NCBI GenBank assembly: GCA_031285845.1
Contig: JAITVK010000005.1
Span: 1 to 39,628 of the forward strand
DNA from: Propionibacteriaceae bacterium
GTDB taxonomy: Bacteria > Actinomycetota > Actinomycetes > Propionibacteriales > Propionibacteriaceae
Direction: 5' to 3'
DNA length: 39,628 nt
In this document: positions 16,606 to 24,477 of the stretch, one piece after another
Layout: every line of letters begins with the position of its first letter
How positions within the stretch are numbered: position 1 is the stretch's first letter
Notes under the pieces: model-generated
The model's input: only the letters and a program-made list of their open reading frames with translations
Database searches by the model: none
What the model was told of the DNA's origin: nothing
Program-made: the position numbers and the translations under genes

Positions 16606-17688
16606 TCACCAGTCTGAGGCGGTGGCGACCAGTCGGTCGAGTGCGGCTTGGTGTTCTTGGATGAACTGCTCTTCTAAGTCGAAGCGGATGTCGATCAGGC
16701 GGGGTAGGTAGTTGGTCTGGGCGCGGCAGTCGAAGTCGGCCAAGGCGATGTCGCGTTCGGGCTGTGAGCCGAGCAGACTGACCGCCTCCGGCGGAGCCTG
16801 ATCAATGCGAGTGCCTGGAGGCACACTCACCACGCTCCCGTCCGGCGTCGTTTCAATGGCTCGATTCATAGCGATCTGTGGTCCTCCGTCTTCTGGTTCC
16901 CAACTTTGGGGGTCGAACACATAGCCTCTTGTGGCCATACAGCTCTCCCACTCGTCATTCAGTTTCAACACCGCTGGATCGATGAGGAATCCATCACGGG
17001 TGAGCATCGCCTCGGCGGAACGAATCAATTCGCCAAACTCGGTGATGAACCGCGCCGACCGATCGTCATAGGTGGTGGGTCGGGGATGGCTATCGGAAAC
17101 CTCTTGTAAACAGGAGCCGGCCATTGATTGCGTGCGGTAATCCCCCATCAGTGCGATGCTGTAGGCGTCGGCTTCGGCCGCGCTCAGTGACTCCCGATTA
17201 GCGAGGTTTGGATCATCAGGCTCGGTGGAGGCACTGTTGGGCGCGGCCATGATCCCGTACCCATTCCTCGCTACGACATCCCTGTCCGTGTCAAGGAATG
17301 GGACAGGCACGACTCGGGTGGTGTTGGCCACCACGGATGTCGCGGGGGTCACGTCGGTTGTGTGGGGGATGTAGCGAAATCCGCGAGCGCTCATACAGGT
17401 CGAGATGGCATCTTCTCCCTGTGCTTGCCACGCCGCCAACTCGTTTGCTTCCGCTGGAGTCATCTCGGGCCCAGCCATGTATTCAGCGTATTTCGACAAC
17501 GGAGAAGGGGATGTTATCTCCGTCGTGCGTCTGGCCGGGGGGAGGCCAGGCGCTGGTGTGATTTCTGACCCTTTTGGGATGACAGAAATCACACCAGGTT
17601 CGCTTGTTTGATTCGGGTTCTCTGCGGGAGCGCAGGCGCAAAGAATGAACGTCATCGCGACAAGAGTTCCCGCAAGGCGTGGTTTCAT
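16606..17688 (-). CDS. Four-cysteine lipoprotein, copy B of a duplicated module
   Basis: Lipoprotein of 360 residues with no recognised domain. The signal MKPRLAGTLVAMTFILCAC places the lipid on Cys19. The frame is open to 17811, but only the ATG at 17688 gives a signal peptide. It is a paralogue of the protein at 18071-19159. Shared blocks include YxxYMxGP, AELxAW-type helix then CMxxxGFRYxP, VVARNGYGxMAAP, AYSIALxGDY, and QPERDIALADxDCRAxxNYLPRL ending in EHQAALDRL. Four cysteines outside the signal are conserved (98, 193, 250, 321), suggesting two disulfides outside the membrane. The Pro-rich N-terminal linker differs and contains a 15-bp perfect inverted repeat. It follows the peptidoglycan-binding relic at 17708-17887. 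Confidence 0.85.
   Translation of the reverse strand: MKPRLAGTLVAMTFILCACAPAENPNQTSEPGVISVIPKGSEITPAPGLPPARRTTEITSPSPLSKYAEYMAGPEMTPAEANELAAWQAQGEDAISTCMSARGFRYIPHTTDVTPATSVVANTTRVVPVPFLDTDRDVVARNGYGIMAAPNSASTEPDDPNLANRESLSAAEADAYSIALMGDYRTQSMAGSCLQEVSDSHPRPTTYDDRSARFITEFGELIRSAEAMLTRDGFLIDPAVLKLNDEWESCMATRGYVFDPQSWEPEDGGPQIAMNRAIETTPDGSVVSVPPGTRIDQAPPEAVSLLGSQPERDIALADFDCRAQTNYLPRLIDIRFDLEEQFIQEHQAALDRLVATASDW
17553..17597. repeat. Perfect 15-bp inverted repeat inside lipoprotein B
   Basis: CTGGTGTGATTTCTG (17553-17567) is the exact reverse complement of 17583-17597, with a 15-nt loop that itself contains complementary CCC and GGG. The hairpin lies about 90-135 bases downstream of the ATG at 17688 and codes for residues 31-46 of the linker, around GVISVIPKGSEITP. 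The paralogue at 18071 lacks it. It would form a very stable mRNA structure. Confidence 0.85.
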
Positions 17689-17707
17689 GGCAGAATCTTC
17701 TGGCGTC

Positions 17708-17887
17708 CTAGATTCCCGGAGTCCGACCGCAGTCGTAGCCCGTGGGCACGGTGATGTGGATGGTGTCTGACCACCACATGCGATTGTGGGTTTGCGGTCC
17801 ATACTCCCCATCAGCGTTGATCCCGGACTCCCCCTGCTTCAGTTTGAGGGCGGCGAGGGCTACGCCTATTCGGTTCTCCATATTCAT
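17708..17887 (-). pseudogene. In-frame deletion relic of the peptidoglycan-binding gene
   Basis: A 59-codon frame that starts MNMENRIGVALAAL, matching MNMKNRIGVALAAL of the intact gene at 19187-19669. It then jumps straight into the end of the peptidoglycan-binding repeat, DGEYGPQTHNRMWWSDT against DGEYGPQTHNAMSWSAT. The hydrophobic half of the signal and most of the domain, about 90 residues, are missing. The join falls where Ala-Ala-Leu codons occur in both the signal and the domain, so recombination at short homology is the likely cause. The frame stays open, AGGAGACAGCT still precedes the ATG, and the final Cys is kept. Without a signal or full domain it is probably non-functional, or serves only as a leader for lipoprotein B. 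Confidence 0.8.
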
Positions 17888-17992
17888 AGCTGTCTCCTAT
17901 GTATCGTCTCGTCAGGCGTCGTGTCTGACTGGGATATCCGGGAAGAGAGAAGACCCCCGCTGGTTCCTGTAGTTGGATAGTAGGGACGTTAC
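17882..17992 (-). repeat. Duplicated upstream region, copy B
   Basis: About 110 bases before the relic are closely similar, by eye well over 80 %, to 19664-19773 before the intact peptidoglycan-binding gene. The conserved core, read on the minus strand, includes GGGGGTCTTCTCTCTTCC, a GTCAG/CTGAC inverted pair around ACACGACGC, and the AGGAGA ribosome site. It probably holds the promoter of each module copy. Confidence 0.8.
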
Positions 17993-18020
17993 GGCGTACG
18001 CCACCCCAGATCAAACCCGC

Positions 18021-18036
18021 TTGGCCACCTGGCCAA
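18021..18036 (-). terminator. Hairpin between the two module copies
   Basis: TTGGCCA (18021-18027) and TGGCCAA (18030-18036) form a perfect 7-bp inverted repeat with a 2-base centre, 35 bases after the stop of lipoprotein A. It lacks a U run. It could end the transcript of module copy A or be a protein site for copy B. Confidence 0.4.
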
Positions 18037-18070
18037 TACGGTCAACCGAAAGCTCGACTCACCCGAGGAT

Positions 18071-19159
18071 TCAGGCCGGGACACCGTCTTGCTCAGTCTG
18101 CTCCAGCCGATCCAGGGCGGCTTGATGTTCATGGATGAACTTCTCATCCATTGCCACTCGAATTGCTGTCAGTCTCGGCAGGTAGTTCAGCGAAGCTCGA
18201 CAGTCATAGTCAGCCAGGGCTATGTCGCGTTCTGGTTGGGTTCCCATCAGACTGATCTCCTCTGGGGGGATCTCCCCGACCCAGGTGTTGGGCCGCTCGG
18301 GGCCGAGGGATCCATCCGGCCGAGTTCTCATCGCGATCCCCATCGCGACTCGCGGGCCCTCCTCGCCAGCCCAGTCGGGCAGAGTCTGACCTGAGGACTT
18401 CATGCAGTTGACCCAGTCGCGGTTGAGGCTGGCGACCTGAGGGCCCGACAAGAGGTCGACGTTGACAAGTGCGCTCATGGAGCTAATCACACCGGAGGTT
18501 TCAGCGTCAAAAGCATCCACTCGGTCTGAGAAACGGGTGGGCTTGGGGAATGCTTCAATCGCATCCAAAGTGCATGAACCCTTGTTGGTGGGAACGTGAT
18601 AGTCGCCACGCAGCGCGATGCTGTACGCGTCCTGCTCCGCGGGACTCAGACTGTTCAGGTAGTCTCTGTTCGGGTCGTCATTGGCGGGCTTCCCCGTGAT
18701 GCTTTCTTTAGGTGCAGCCATGAGACCGTACCCGTTTCTCGCGACCACGGCGCGGTCGGCGTCGAGGTTGGGCACGGGCAACCAGCGAAGGAACTCACCT
18801 ACGCCGTGGTTGTCCCCGTCTTCTTCGGCGGGCGAAGGCACATAGCGAAATCCCTTTCTCGTCATGCAGGCTGCGATCGCGTCATCCAGTCGCACATGCC
18901 ATGCCTGGAGTTCGGTCGCCTCATCAGCCGTCTGACGTGGACCATCCATGTAGGGAATGTACCGCGCGAGCGGTGGCGCGGGGATGAGTTCGGTGTCCCA
19001 CTGAGCCGGAGGTGCTGTGTCTGAGGCGAGAATTGCGGAATTGTCATGATCTGCTGCAGCGGTCTGGGAATGTGAAGGTTCAGCCTGGGGCTGAGACGTG
19101 CATCCACTCAAAACCAGTGACGCAGTGACCAATGTCAGGCTGATCGCTCTCATCTTCAT
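18071..19159 (-). CDS. Four-cysteine lipoprotein, copy A of a duplicated module
   Basis: Lipoprotein of 362 residues without a recognised domain. The signal MKMRAISLTLVTASLVLSGC places the lipid on Cys20. The ATG at 19159 is 7 bases after GGAGG; a GTG at 19162 is too close and the ATG at 19153 too far. Cysteines 98, 196, 252 and 320 are conserved with the paralogue at 16606-17688, in CMTRKGFRY, NKGSCTLD, WVNCM and ADYDCRA. The C-terminus ends in a helical EHQAALDRLEQTEQ. It lies 27 bases after the peptidoglycan-binding gene, so the two form an operon. An exported anchor working with a wall-binding partner is the natural reading; the biochemical role is unknown. Confidence 0.87.
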   Translation of the reverse strand: MKMRAISLTLVTASLVLSGCTSQPQAEPSHSQTAAADHDNSAILASDTAPPAQWDTELIPAPPLARYIPYMDGPRQTADEATELQAWHVRLDDAIAACMTRKGFRYVPSPAEEDGDNHGVGEFLRWLPVPNLDADRAVVARNGYGLMAAPKESITGKPANDDPNRDYLNSLSPAEQDAYSIALRGDYHVPTNKGSCTLDAIEAFPKPTRFSDRVDAFDAETSGVISSMSALVNVDLLSGPQVASLNRDWVNCMKSSGQTLPDWAGEEGPRVAMGIAMRTRPDGSLGPERPNTWVGEIPPEEISLMGTQPERDIALADYDCRASLNYLPRLTAIRVAMDEKFIHEHQAALDRLEQTEQDGVPA

Positions 19160-19186
19160 CACAGCACCTCCGCGTGGTTGATGATG

Positions 19187-19669
19187 TCACAGAGGCCAGG
19201 CCATGTGACAGTCGGGGTGACCACCTCGGGATGCGAGAGTGGCTGACCATGACATGGCATTGTGAGTTTGCGGTCCATACTCTCCGTCAACCGTCACGCG
19301 ACCCACTCGCTGAGCCTCTCGAAGCGCCGCCGTCGTTTTTGGCCCCCAGATGCCGTCAGGAGTGCCATCGTTGAGTGGCCTTGACCCACAATATGTCATG
19401 GCCGCTTGCAGCGCCTTGACTGCTTCGCCTCGAGCTCCCGCCCACATGACGCAGTTCATTGAGTACCGGTCGCCTGAGAGGAAGCCCGGGACATAGATGA
19501 TCCCTTCGTGCTGGGCTGTCTGTCTGACTGCCTCCGTGCACCATCCGGCTGTGGTGGGTGTGATGCCGACTGCGTTGGCTGTGTTGTGGTTGATGGGTGT
19601 TCCGGTGAGTCCGACGAGGATCATGGTGAGTGCGGCGAGGGCTACACCTATTCGGTTCTTCATATTCAT
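19187..19669 (-). CDS. Secreted peptidoglycan-binding protein
   Basis: Exported 160-residue protein. AGGAGA stands five bases before the ATG at 19669. The signal peptide runs MNMKNRIGVALAALTMILVG to about residue 35. The mature part has a Cys-bearing region (GWCTEAVRQTAQ, MNCVMWAG) and then a peptidoglycan-binding type 1 fold. The latter is seen as GEAVKALQAAMTYCG, DGIWGPKTTAALREAQR and DGEYGPQTHNAM (about 90-145). Four cysteines in the mature protein would allow two disulfides. There is no catalytic domain, so it is expected to dock on the wall. It is the first gene of module copy A, and a deletion relic of the same gene heads copy B. Confidence 0.87.
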   Translation of the reverse strand: MNMKNRIGVALAALTMILVGLTGTPINHNTANAVGITPTTAGWCTEAVRQTAQHEGIIYVPGFLSGDRYSMNCVMWAGARGEAVKALQAAMTYCGSRPLNDGTPDGIWGPKTTAALREAQRVGRVTVDGEYGPQTHNAMSWSATLASRGGHPDCHMAWPL

Positions 19670-19773
19670 AGTTATCTCCTAGTATCGTCTTGTCAGGCGT
19701 CGTGTCTGACTGAGATATCCAGGAAGAGAGAAGACCCCCTTTGGTCGCTCCGCTTGGATGAAGAGACGCTACG
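19664..19773 (-). repeat. Duplicated upstream region, copy A
   Basis: Partner of 17882-17992. The alignment runs from the start codons of the peptidoglycan-binding genes through the ribosome site, the GTCAG/CTGAC dyad and the pyrimidine-rich CTTCTCTCTTCC block. A one-base gap occurs beside the ribosome site, and similarity fades beyond about 19773. A GATACT hexamer just before the ribosome site is a possible -10. Confidence 0.8.
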
Positions 19774-19950
19774 CCCCACCGAAACACCATGTCAAATCCA
19801 CCAGCAACCAAGCGCGCTCTGTTCGGGCGGGGCCTGTGGTGGCCTCCGCTCGGGGACGGCGAGCGCAACCTGCCGTTCGAAGACGCCCGCCGTGTTCCCT
19901 CGGCGCGGTAGAATCCTTCTTGTTCACATTCGACAAGGAGGTCTTCTCAT

Positions 19951-21108
19951 ATGGCTGTCTCACCGCAGTTCGTTCCCGATCCGGCTCGTTATGACGGGCG
20001 GATGCCGTATCATCGCTGTGGAAAGTGGGGTCTGAAACTGCCCGCCATCAGCTTAGGGCTGTGGCAGAATTTCGGCGACAATGTTCCCTTTGACCGTCAG
20101 GAGGCCATCCTGCGCCGGGCCTTCGACCTTGGGGTGACCCACTTCGACCTGGCCAACAACTATGGCCCGCCGGCTGGCGCGGCTGAGGCCAATTTCGGCC
20201 GCCATGTGAAGCGTAGTTTCTCGGGCTTGCGCGGCGAACTGGTCATCTCCACCAAGGCTGGTTATCGGATGTGGCCTGGGCCGTACGGCGAATGGGGTTC
20301 TCGAAAGTATCTGCTCGACTCGCTCGATGCCTCGCTGGCCCGCATGGGACTCGACCACGTCGACATCTTCTATTCTCATCGCTATGACCCGGCCACCCCG
20401 CTCGAAGAGACGATGGGCGCGCTGGATTTCGCCGTACGATCGGGGCGCGCGCGCTATGTCGGCGTGTCGTCTTATTCAGCCCCGCGCACGCGTGAAGCGT
20501 TGGCGATCCTGCGTGAGCTGGGCACCCCGGCGGTCATCCATCAACCGTCGTATTCGATGCTGAACCGCTGGATCGAAGAACCCTACATCGAAGCCACATC
20601 CGACGCCGGGGCCGGGACCATGGCGTCGGGCACTCCGCGCAACAAGGTCTCGGTCAAGGTGGCCGCGCCGGATCACCACACCGACGGTCCGGGAGAGACT
20701 TTGATCGACGTCTTGGCTGACGAAGGGTTGGGCTGCATCGTCTTCTCGCCTTTGGCACAAGGTTTGTTGACCGACAAGTATCTCAACGGCACTCCGGCTG
20801 GTTCGAGGGCGACGAAAGCGCCCAGCTGGCGCGATTCGATGCTGACCGAAGAGAACCTGGCGCGCGTACGGGCGCTCAACGCCTTGGCTGGTGAGCGTGG
20901 CCAGACTTTGGCTCAAATGGCAGTCGCCTGGGTTCTGCGTCAACCGACCGTCACGTCGGCTCTGGTTGGCGCGTCGAGTGTCGCCCAGTTGGAGGACACG
21001 GTCGGCGCGTTGACGAACCTCGATTTCGACGACGCCACGCTCAGGCGGATCGACCAGTACGCCAAGGATGGGGACATCAACATCTGGAAACAGTCGAGCT
21101 TCGCCTGA
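19951..21108 (+). CDS. Aldo/keto reductase, YghZ (L-glyceraldehyde 3-phosphate reductase)-like
   Basis: NADPH-dependent oxidoreductase of 385 residues. The catalytic tetrad is complete: Asp66 and Tyr71 (FDLANNYG), Lys102 (STKAGY) and His143 (YSHRYD). GPPAGAAEANFGR and SSYS, and later SPLAQGLLTDKYLNG, are typical of the YghZ branch, which reduces L-glyceraldehyde 3-phosphate and methylglyoxal-like aldehydes. An insertion of about 36 residues (213-248, nt 20587-20694) rich in Gly, Thr, Ser and Lys separates LNRWIEE from LIDVLADEGLGC, where relatives join them almost directly. The start has AAGGAGG at 19935-19941. A TAGAAT at 19909-19914 may be the -10. Confidence 0.9.
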   Translation: MAVSPQFVPDPARYDGRMPYHRCGKWGLKLPAISLGLWQNFGDNVPFDRQEAILRRAFDLGVTHFDLANNYGPPAGAAEANFGRHVKRSFSGLRGELVISTKAGYRMWPGPYGEWGSRKYLLDSLDASLARMGLDHVDIFYSHRYDPATPLEETMGALDFAVRSGRARYVGVSSYSAPRTREALAILRELGTPAVIHQPSYSMLNRWIEEPYIEATSDAGAGTMASGTPRNKVSVKVAAPDHHTDGPGETLIDVLADEGLGCIVFSPLAQGLLTDKYLNGTPAGSRATKAPSWRDSMLTEENLARVRALNALAGERGQTLAQMAVAWVLRQPTVTSALVGASSVAQLEDTVGALTNLDFDDATLRRIDQYAKDGDINIWKQSSFA

Positions 21109-21275
21109 AGGACGACATTGGCAAGGCCGATGGTCTGCCCTAGCAACACCTTGCCATCACTCGGTCGTCGAGCTGCGCGCTGATCGACTCCTGGTGTTAT
21201 CGGATGGTTATGCCCGCAAGGTGCGGCGACGCCTTTGTGTGAATGTGGGGAGTGAGTTGCGCGTCCAGCCAGACT

Positions 21276-21319
21276 ATTACTTCCAATTTGGAAGTAATTG
21301 GAAGTTCATTGGAAGTAAT
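21276..21319. repeat. Clustered TTGGAAGTAAT repeats after fic
   Basis: An 11-base unit appears first inverted (ATTACTTCCAA, 21276-21286), then one base later direct (TTGGAAGTAAT, 21288-21298), giving a 23-bp palindrome. A partial copy (TTGGAAGT, 21298-21305) and a further full copy (21309-21319) follow. The cluster ends 11 bases before the fic stop codon, on the 3' side of the gene. It is AT-rich against a GC-rich background. It may be a terminator, a protein-binding array or a mobile-repeat trace. Confidence 0.75.
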
Positions 21320-21329
21320 GGCCACCCGG

Positions 21330-22694
21330 TCAAGACCCGGGCGCCAATTCGGTGATCCGGTTGGTTGGACGCCACACATACTTTCGACCTTGGCGGGCTC
21401 GCTCCAGCCAGCCGCGCTTCACGAGGTCGTCCAGATCGGTGTGGGCGGTGTTGATGGTGACAGCGAACTGCGCTGCGGCGGATTGAGCAGTCCACGTCGT
21501 GTCAGGGTCTTTGTATCCGGCGTTGAGCAGGGCGATCTGGCGAAGATTGAACTCACCGGTGGCAGGGTCGAGCCGCCGACGGACCGCGTCCAGTTCCTTG
21601 GTCGTGCGCTGAATGTAGGACTCTAGGTTGGTGATCGCGCGAGACAGCACGGTCAGGTGATAGTGAAAGAAGTACGTCAGGTCACCCTCATCGGTCTCGA
21701 CATCGAGAAACGACTCGGCGTACTGGACTCGAGCCTTGTTGAGGATCATGGAGATCGCGATGTATTCTGCCAGCCAGTAGCCTTCGTGTAGCATCGTCCA
21801 ATAGAACAGCGCCCTGGCCGTACGCCCATTGCCGTCGGCGAAGAAGTGGTTGTATCCCATCATGAAGTGGACGACGAGCGCCCGCAGAACGCCTGGCAGG
21901 TAGGGGCCCTCATCTTCACCGTTGGCGAAGGCGCACAGCGCGTCCAAACGCTGAGGCGACTGGTCGGCTGGAGGCGGTTGGTGGAGGAGAGCGTCGTCCT
22001 CAACCGCGTAGATGCCGACTCGATCATCGGTGTTCGTCTGGAGGCGACCAGCGTCGTCAGGGTCCTCAAGAGTGTTCTGCGTCACGATGCGATGAATCTC
22101 GCACACTAGCTGAGGAGTCAGCTTCTGAGAGCGCACCTGCCCGATGTGGCGCATCGCCCGGTAGTTGTTCAGAATCATCTGTTCGCTGTGAGTACGAGGG
22201 GCACGGTCATCGCGGAGCATGCGCTTGGCCACCTGGCGGGTGGTCATCGCACCCTCCAGTTGGCTGGAGGTGATGGCCTCATCTTCCAGTGAATGGATGA
22301 TGTAGCGGTCCCGGGAAGCCGAGTTCGTCACCTCGTCGCCGAGGCCAAGCTCGCCTTTGAGCGCGGCGGCCGTGCGGTCGCAATCGCGCAAGATGCGATC
22401 AGTCAACACAAAAGTGAACGGATGACCATTGGGCATTGTCAGGCCCAGCAGTTCCTTTTGTCTGAACCGCCTGCCGCTGCGCAAAGAGATCCACCACTGC
22501 TCTGGCGTCAACTGGCGGGGAGTTTGCTCGGTCGATTCGTTCAGCCGAATCGTGGGAAGTGGGCGTTCATGCCGCAGTATCCGCCAGGGAAGGTAGTCGT
22601 CGTCGGGCAAGGCCTGACTGATCAGGCTGACGATGAGGGCCGGCTCGTCGGCTAGCGCGCGAACTACATCGTCAAAGTCGGGCGGCGCCGCCAA
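21330..22694 (-). CDS. Fic-domain AMP-transferase, class II (N-terminal inhibitory helix)
   Basis: Fic proteins usually transfer AMP from ATP to hydroxyl groups of target proteins. The 454 residues contain the active-site motif HFFADGNGRTAR (283-294) with its catalytic His283. The inhibitory motif SSQLEG (143-148) lies before the Fic core, which defines class II, self-restrained enzymes. An N-terminal domain (LTPEQWWISLRSGRRFRQ) and a C-terminal winged helix (about 385-450, ending YVWRPTNRIT) match the common bacterial Fic/wHTH architecture. The start is TTG at 22694, the only start that keeps the family N-terminus; it has no good ribosome site. No separate antitoxin is needed or seen. Confidence 0.9.
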   Translation of the reverse strand: MAAPPDFDDVVRALADEPALIVSLISQALPDDDYLPWRILRHERPLPTIRLNESTEQTPRQLTPEQWWISLRSGRRFRQKELLGLTMPNGHPFTFVLTDRILRDCDRTAAALKGELGLGDEVTNSASRDRYIIHSLEDEAITSSQLEGAMTTRQVAKRMLRDDRAPRTHSEQMILNNYRAMRHIGQVRSQKLTPQLVCEIHRIVTQNTLEDPDDAGRLQTNTDDRVGIYAVEDDALLHQPPPADQSPQRLDALCAFANGEDEGPYLPGVLRALVVHFMMGYNHFFADGNGRTARALFYWTMLHEGYWLAEYIAISMILNKARVQYAESFLDVETDEGDLTYFFHYHLTVLSRAITNLESYIQRTTKELDAVRRRLDPATGEFNLRQIALLNAGYKDPDTTWTAQSAAAQFAVTINTAHTDLDDLVKRGWLERARQGRKYVWRPTNRITELAPGS

Positions 22695-22727
22695 TGGTGT
22701 CGTGCTGGGCCCCCGCGTCAGTGGCGA

Positions 22728-22913
22728 TCAGTGGGATCCGCGATGCGACGAAGAGATGACGCGGAGCATTTTGAGGTTGATCGCGGCCAAGCGCAGCAGT
22801 TGATACGGCACGTTCTTGCGGTGGCGCAGTGTGGCTGGAGTGGGCAGTGGACAAGCGGCGATGATCTGATCGGCCACTGGATCAGGATTGGTCCTCACGG
22901 GGTTTGCGGTCAT
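22728..22913 (-). CDS. Small protein downstream of SQR
   Basis: A 61-residue frame, MTANPVRTNPDPVADQIIAA to SSSHRGSH, 87 bases after the SQR stop. A polar N-terminus with PDPVADQIIAACPLP is followed by a basic, amphipathic stretch, RKNVPYQLLRLAAINLKMLR. A possible ribosome site, AAAGAGA, precedes the ATG. The composition is that of a real protein rather than a shadow and resembles small actinobacterial proteins with a basic helix. The family was not identified with certainty. It would be co-transcribed with SQR. fic begins 33 bases after its stop. Confidence 0.55.
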   Translation of the reverse strand: MTANPVRTNPDPVADQIIAACPLPTPATLRHRKNVPYQLLRLAAINLKMLRVISSSHRGSH

Positions 22914-23000
22914 GGAAGTCTCTTTCTGGTGAAGGTGAGGGGCCGCGCCGTACGTCCGACACGGGCTGGATCGAGCGTACGGCGCGGTGTGAGGGAATGG

Positions 23001-24455
23001 TCATTCGGGGATCAGCCACCATAGTGGATGAGCCTTGGCTTTGTAGAGGAACAACACATGCAATAGATGTTTCATCCAGTGTCCGGCGAGCCCGATCTCA
23101 CCGGAGGTGCCGTTGAGGTCGCGTCCCGTGTTCGGGTAGGCCTGCCAGTCGGGGACCACCGGATTCATTGTCATGGACGCGGCCGAGCCGGAGACGAATC
23201 CCATACCAGCCGACGCGATGCAGGCCGCGCCAACCTTGTTCATGGCGGCGGTGTGCGGCGCGGCGTCACTCTGTTTGATTCGGTCGACGATGGTCAGAAC
23301 CACCGCTTTGGCGATCATTCCCGATGGCATCCCTGTCCTCGGCGGCGCGGGCGCGATGACGGTTCCGTTCGGGGTCTTGCGCGGTTTCGAGATCTGGTGG
23401 GGCGGCGCGAAAGCGATCCCCGCGGCGAAAACGTTGTCGTACGCCGGCGACTGATAGACCTTCGGCCAATCCTCGGCCGACCAGTTCTCGTAGTCCCCGG
23501 CTTGGTAGTTCGCGTCGACTTTGAGGAACCCGGCTGGATTGAACATCTGGTCGGTGATCTCTTGGCCCGCTTTGTCGTACGCCTTGAGGTCGGCTCCACG
23601 GAAGGGCGGCAGGAGCATGGCGAAGTCGAAACTCAGCTCATGAGTCGAACCGTCGAGCTGCTCGTAGTGGACCATCCCGGGTTCGATTTTCGTGCAATGC
23701 GCTCCGAGGATGGCTTCGACCCCGCGCTCGCGGAACAACGATCCTGTCCATAGTGCCGAGGTGGTCTGGAAACCTTGCTGGGTGAAGATCAGTCCGCCGA
23801 CGCCGAAGTCACCCAACTCGGCCTCGTTGGTCAAGTAGACGATTTCGGCTTTGTCGCGCACTCCGGCCTCACGCAGCACATGGTCCAGATTGAAGGTGTA
23901 TTCGAAGGCGGCGCCTTCGCAGGTGCAGGTGCCGTGGCCGGTTCCGACGACGAAGCGCATCGTCTGGCCGGTCTTGAGCCGGGCGATCGCCGCCGACAGT
24001 TCACGGGCGGTCTGGGTGGCGTGGCTGGCGGTGCACACAGACAACGAGTTGCCTTCGGGCCCGAGTCCTTCGGTGGCGGCGAAGTTGAGCTTCGGGCCAG
24101 TGCAGTTGATCAGATAGTCGTACTCGATGTCTTCGGTTTGGCCGACAGCGTTCGACTTGGTCGACGACACCGTGACGTACGCCCGTGAGTGGCCTTCGCC
24201 ACCTTCGGGATGGATCTGGGTCGCCATGCCTTGGTGGAACACGATGCCTTGGCGACGGTAGACCGGTTCCAGAGGGAAGGTCACCTGCTTCTCGGTCATC
24301 TTGCCCACCCCCACCCAGATGTTGGAGGGGATCCAATTCCAGCGGGAATTGGGGGAGACGACCACGACTTCGTGGTGGCCGCCGAGTAGGCGCTTGGCGT
24401 GAAGGGCTGCTGTGTGTCCGGCGACTCCGGCGCCGAGGATGAGTAATCGTGCCAT
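23001..24455 (-). CDS. sqr: Sulfide:quinone oxidoreductase (SQR-like flavoprotein)
   Basis: Peripheral membrane flavoprotein that oxidises H2S to sulfane sulfur and reduces the quinone pool. The 484 residues open with the FAD motif LLILGAGVAGHTAALHAKR. A second nucleotide-fold segment (MRFVVGTGHGTCTCEGAAFEY, in part, about 166-186) and a cysteine set (118, 141, 177, 179, 254, 412) fit the SQR/flavocytochrome c superfamily. The C-terminus is amphipathic (HWMKHLLHVLFLYKAKAHPLWW) as expected for membrane docking. The ATG at 24455 follows GAGGTG; upstream frame to 24548 is excluded because it runs through the operator. The gene is divergent from the CoA-disulfide reductase-rhodanese gene, and a CsoR/CstR-type site lies in its promoter. 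Confidence 0.85.
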   Translation of the reverse strand: MARLLILGAGVAGHTAALHAKRLLGGHHEVVVVSPNSRWNWIPSNIWVGVGKMTEKQVTFPLEPVYRRQGIVFHQGMATQIHPEGGEGHSRAYVTVSSTKSNAVGQTEDIEYDYLINCTGPKLNFAATEGLGPEGNSLSVCTASHATQTARELSAAIARLKTGQTMRFVVGTGHGTCTCEGAAFEYTFNLDHVLREAGVRDKAEIVYLTNEAELGDFGVGGLIFTQQGFQTTSALWTGSLFRERGVEAILGAHCTKIEPGMVHYEQLDGSTHELSFDFAMLLPPFRGADLKAYDKAGQEITDQMFNPAGFLKVDANYQAGDYENWSAEDWPKVYQSPAYDNVFAAGIAFAPPHQISKPRKTPNGTVIAPAPPRTGMPSGMIAKAVVLTIVDRIKQSDAAPHTAAMNKVGAACIASAGMGFVSGSAASMTMNPVVPDWQAYPNTGRDLNGTSGEIGLAGHWMKHLLHVLFLYKAKAHPLWWLIPE

Positions 24456-24477
24456 GTTCACCTCACTGTGTTGTTTG

